The position numbers were made by a program, and so were the translations under genes. From the NCBI GenBank assembly GCA_016703125.1, contig JADJCR010000008.1, positions 62,001-126,000 of the forward strand: a stretch of 64,000 bases of DNA, written 5' to 3'. The notes under the pieces were generated by a model. The model was given only the letters and a program-made list of their open reading frames with translations, was not told the DNA's origin and searched no databases. Source of the DNA: Micrococcales bacterium. Its GTDB lineage: Bacteria > Actinomycetota > Actinomycetes > S36-B12 > UBA10799. Positions 61,815 to 64,000 of the stretch are shown here, piece after piece. Each line of letters begins with the position of its first letter. The first letter of the stretch is position 1.

Positions 61815-63154
61815 AACCCAGCCTCCATCATCTCCACGAACGCCTCGATGCGCCCCGCGGTCTGCTCGTCGGCCCAGACCCGGGCGTCGTTGTGGTCGGC
61901 TTCCAGCAGCATCGCGGGCACTCCGGCCTCGCTGACGATGCGGTCGCGTTCATCGAGTTGACCCAGCGAGTATGGCTTGCAGGACCGGTCGGAGTGCAGG
62001 ATCACCCCGTCGAGGTCGAAGTCATCGATCATCCGCCGCATCCCGGCCAGCTTGTGCGCGGTGGACCGGTTGAGGATCGGATGAAGGTAGGTGCGCGCCG
62101 CGGAGGCCATCGCGTCGTCGGGATCGAACATGTCCGCCAGCTCGGCCCACGCGTAGGTGTAGTTGGAGGCCACAACGTTGACCCCGAGCGCGGCCAGGGA
62201 CTTCGACAGCCGGCTGATCCGGTACCAGACCGGCAGGTTGTCCCACAGCACCCGGTGCCGCTCGTCCTTGATCGCCCCGACGCCGGCGGCGATCCGGTCG
62301 TCGAGTTCGGCCAGGACCTTGCGGTAGTACGCGGTGGTCTCCGGCTGCCCGCGCATCGCCACGATCGGCCCCATCAGCAGGAAGCCGTCGAACGCGGTCA
62401 TCGGTGCTGGCCGGTGCTGGCTGCGGTCGAGGATCTCGCACCACAGCCGGGATGCGGCTTGCGCCTCCCGCGTGGTCCGCCGCAACGTCTGGTCGGTGAG
62501 GTCGTGGCCGGCCACCCGCTCGGCAACCGGCACCAGTTCCTCCTCGAGTTGCCGGCGCACGTACTCGACCTGGTGTTCGTGGGCCTGCTCGTACAGGAAC
62601 GGGGTGTCGACGACCACCAGCGGCACGCCGAAGTGGTCGGCCAGCACCTCGTACCAGTACTTGACCGTCTGGCAGATGTTCGTGCAGCAGAGCAGCAGAT
62701 CCGGCGGCGGCAACTTGCCGACCGGGGTGTTCCCGGTGGCGATGGAACCGAGGTCGGTGCGCACGTAGGAGCACAGGTCCTTGCTGTAGCCCTCGTCCTC
62801 TGCGGCCTGACACAATTCCGCGCCCATCTTGCGCGCCCCGCACAACGCGGCGTGGTTCTCGGGGTAGATCAGCACGTACCCCAGCGCCTGCAGTACCTCG
62901 GCCGGTGCGCCGGACGTGACCCATGCGACCTTGTGCACCCCGGGGGCGTACCGGGCTTTCAGGTAGTTCGCACTCATCAACTCCTTGACGTTGGCCAGTG
63001 TGCGCGGCGGCGGGTTCATCGGGGAGTCCGGCCCGGGCGGGTGACTGGCCATGGCCCGCTCGTCGCGCATCCGCTGCACGCGCAGCACGTTGCGTCCGAC
63101 CAGGTCGTAAGCGATGGCCGACCGGATGCGCGGCATCGGCAGCGGCGTCTTCAT
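61811..63154 (-). CDS. 2-hydroxyacyl-CoA dehydratase D-component/benzoyl-CoA reductase subunit (larger)
   Basis: 447-residue subunit of the HgdB/BcrC family. Cluster-ligand Cys candidates are in ENHAALCGARKMGAEL and LLLCCTNICQTVKYW, with a later SDRSCKPYSLGQ. The C-terminal HNDARVWADEQTAGRIEAFV is the family end. These heterodimers carry 4Fe-4S clusters and use a ketyl radical to remove water from 2-hydroxyacyl-CoA or to reduce aromatic CoA esters, under low oxygen. ATG 63154 overlaps the upstream stop (ATGA). A long extension read upstream in this frame is not part of the gene. Confidence 0.88.
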   Translation of the reverse strand: MKTPLPMPRIRSAIAYDLVGRNVLRVQRMRDERAMASHPPGPDSPMNPPPRTLANVKELMSANYLKARYAPGVHKVAWVTSGAPAEVLQALGYVLIYPENHAALCGARKMGAELCQAAEDEGYSKDLCSYVRTDLGSIATGNTPVGKLPPPDLLLCCTNICQTVKYWYEVLADHFGVPLVVVDTPFLYEQAHEHQVEYVRRQLEEELVPVAERVAGHDLTDQTLRRTTREAQAASRLWCEILDRSQHRPAPMTAFDGFLLMGPIVAMRGQPETTAYYRKVLAELDDRIAAGVGAIKDERHRVLWDNLPVWYRISRLSKSLAALGVNVVASNYTYAWAELADMFDPDDAMASAARTYLHPILNRSTAHKLAGMRRMIDDFDLDGVILHSDRSCKPYSLGQLDERDRIVSEAGVPAMLLEADHNDARVWADEQTAGRIEAFVEMMEAGL

Positions 63155-63999
63155 CGCGCCACCTCCAGCGTCTCCACGAAGGCTTCGATCCGGCCCACGA
63201 GTTGGCCGTCCACGTCGCCACCGCCTTCGTGCTCGATGTACAGCAACGGCACATCCAGGCCCTTGCGCAGCGCCGGCAGGTAGAACTGCTCGGGTTCGCA
63301 GAAGGGCGGCGCGATTGCCAGCACCCCCCGCGCCCCGGAGTTGGTGACCAGATCGCGCACGCGGCGCACCCGGTCGGCGATGGGGTCGGCGCGGGTGGGG
63401 TCCACGGGTCCCTCCAGATATGCCTGCGCCAGGCGTCGCCACGGGTCTGCGCCGTCGGTGGCGGGCAGGATGCGCCGGCTGCCGGTGCTCAGGTCGTCGG
63501 TGGCGATGTACGCACCCGCGTCGTTGACGATGTCGAGCAGATCGGGCGGGTCGGCCATGATCCCGCTCAGCACGATGGGCAGGCCGGTCCGCGCCGCCTC
63601 ACCTCGCGGCAGCCCCGCCACGAGTTCCACGAAGTCCTCGGGCAACAGGTACTCCCGGGTCCGCACGGCGGCGTAGAACTCCCGGTCGGTGAGGGCCGTC
63701 CGGTTGGCGTACAACTCGCGCATCGCGTGGTCGGCAGCGTCCTCCATCGCAAACGCCGCGGCCCAGTCCTGGGTCGACGGTTCGTGCCCCCCGGCCGCCA
63801 CCAAGGAGTCTCCGAGTCGCTGGTATTCAGCCACCAGGTAGTCCGCATCCACGGGTCGCCGCGTGCGCGGGGCGTAGAGGGTCAGGACCGGTGGGCGGTC
63901 GGTCACGAAGTCACGCAACACCGAGCCGAGCCCCTGGAGGGCATCGCACCCGTGTGGCACCAGCACCGCGTCGACGGACCGGAAGCCGCCATCCAAGAG
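63151..63999 (-). CDS. 2-hydroxyacyl-CoA dehydratase/benzoyl-CoA reductase subunit (second), 5' end outside window
   Basis: 283 residues visible; the protein continues beyond the window edge. Same family as the downstream subunit: PHGCDALQGLGS and IAPPFCEPEQFYLPALRK hold likely cluster Cys; SGIMADPPDLLDIVNDAGAY and the final QLVGRIEAFVETLE match the family end. With the two coupled downstream genes it forms a two-subunit enzyme plus one activase, the arrangement of 2-hydroxyacyl-CoA dehydratases (HadBC-HadI-like), rather than the four-subunit class I benzoyl-CoA reductase. The true substrate is open. Confidence 0.85.
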   Translation of the reverse strand, partial: LLDGGFRSVDAVLVPHGCDALQGLGSVLRDFVTDRPPVLTLYAPRTRRPVDADYLVAEYQRLGDSLVAAGGHEPSTQDWAAAFAMEDAADHAMRELYANRTALTDREFYAAVRTREYLLPEDFVELVAGLPRGEAARTGLPIVLSGIMADPPDLLDIVNDAGAYIATDDLSTGSRRILPATDGADPWRRLAQAYLEGPVDPTRADPIADRVRRVRDLVTNSGARGVLAIAPPFCEPEQFYLPALRKGLDVPLLYIEHEGGGDVDGQLVGRIEAFVETLEVAR

Positions 64000-64000
64000 G

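Overview
The window reads as a chromosomal segment of a GC-rich actinobacterium (Actinomycetota). Codons almost always end in G or C, GTG starts are frequent, and several lineage-typical genes are present: BldC, DUF3073, a resuscitation-promoting-factor-like lysozyme, an F420-type (Ddn) nitroreductase, an SCP-2-like protein beside the purine genes, and Abhydrolase_9. No rRNA, tRNA, CRISPR array, phage or transposase gene is evident. I do not name a genus.

Layout. 0-6.2 kb: 3' part of clpB, a secreted EEP-family phosphodiesterase, a zinc-ribbon multi-pass membrane protein, and an alkylation-repair pair (ogt with an Ada-AlkA fusion). 6.5-9.8 kb: an ABC-2 type exporter whose last gene runs into an array of intergenic repeats. 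10-13 kb: a compact glutarate operon (class III CoA-transferase, GntR regulator, glutaryl-CoA dehydrogenase) with two perfect palindromes upstream. 13-20 kb: dapC-like aminotransferase, two short-chain dehydrogenase-type proteins, pyrE, DedA, a SpoU methyltransferase, fba, a split-barrel flavin/F420 protein. 20-39.6 kb: almost the whole purine pathway (purA, D, B, C, S, Q, L, F, M) interleaved with PAP2, galE, DUF2252, TauE/SafE, Ddn, two GNATs, UspA, SCP-2-like and a secreted beta-propeller protein. 39.6-43 kb: two secreted paralogues (one with an in-frame amber codon), bldC, DUF3073, a small unknown gene, thioredoxin and an Rpf-like gene with CRP-type sites. 43.4-53 kb: a DrrAB-type exporter, an Abhydrolase_9 membrane protein, EamA and YdcZ transporters, an M15-type lipoprotein, FabG-like SDR, a ferredoxin-reductase-type flavoprotein. 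53-59 kb: a sugar uptake and catabolism locus (ROK regulator, binding protein, permease, ATPase, ketose 3-epimerase, xylulokinase) in which the regulator and the binding protein have both lost their 5' ends at a single junction. 59-64 kb: a BtrH_N-type protein, a decayed hydrolase, a small secreted protein and a 2-hydroxyacyl-CoA dehydratase/benzoyl-CoA reductase-type set (two large subunits plus activase).

Three patterns cut across the genes. First, a family of intergenic elements with nested inverted repeats (inner arms GGGAGCGA / TCGCTCCC, conserved loop core CAACCGGT) occurs at five loci, in two of them as arrays; one array replaces the end of a permease gene and another has been tandemly duplicated together with the 3' end of a flavoprotein gene. 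Second, about nineteen gene starts are preceded by TANNNT exactly 6-7 nt before ATG/GTG, the signature of leaderless transcription, which fixes many start codons. Third, at least seven genes are broken by one-base indels in short G or C runs (purA, purC, an ABC ATPase, DUF2252 twice, the propeller protein, EamA); because purA and purC are core genes, I read most of these as sequence errors rather than real inactivation.
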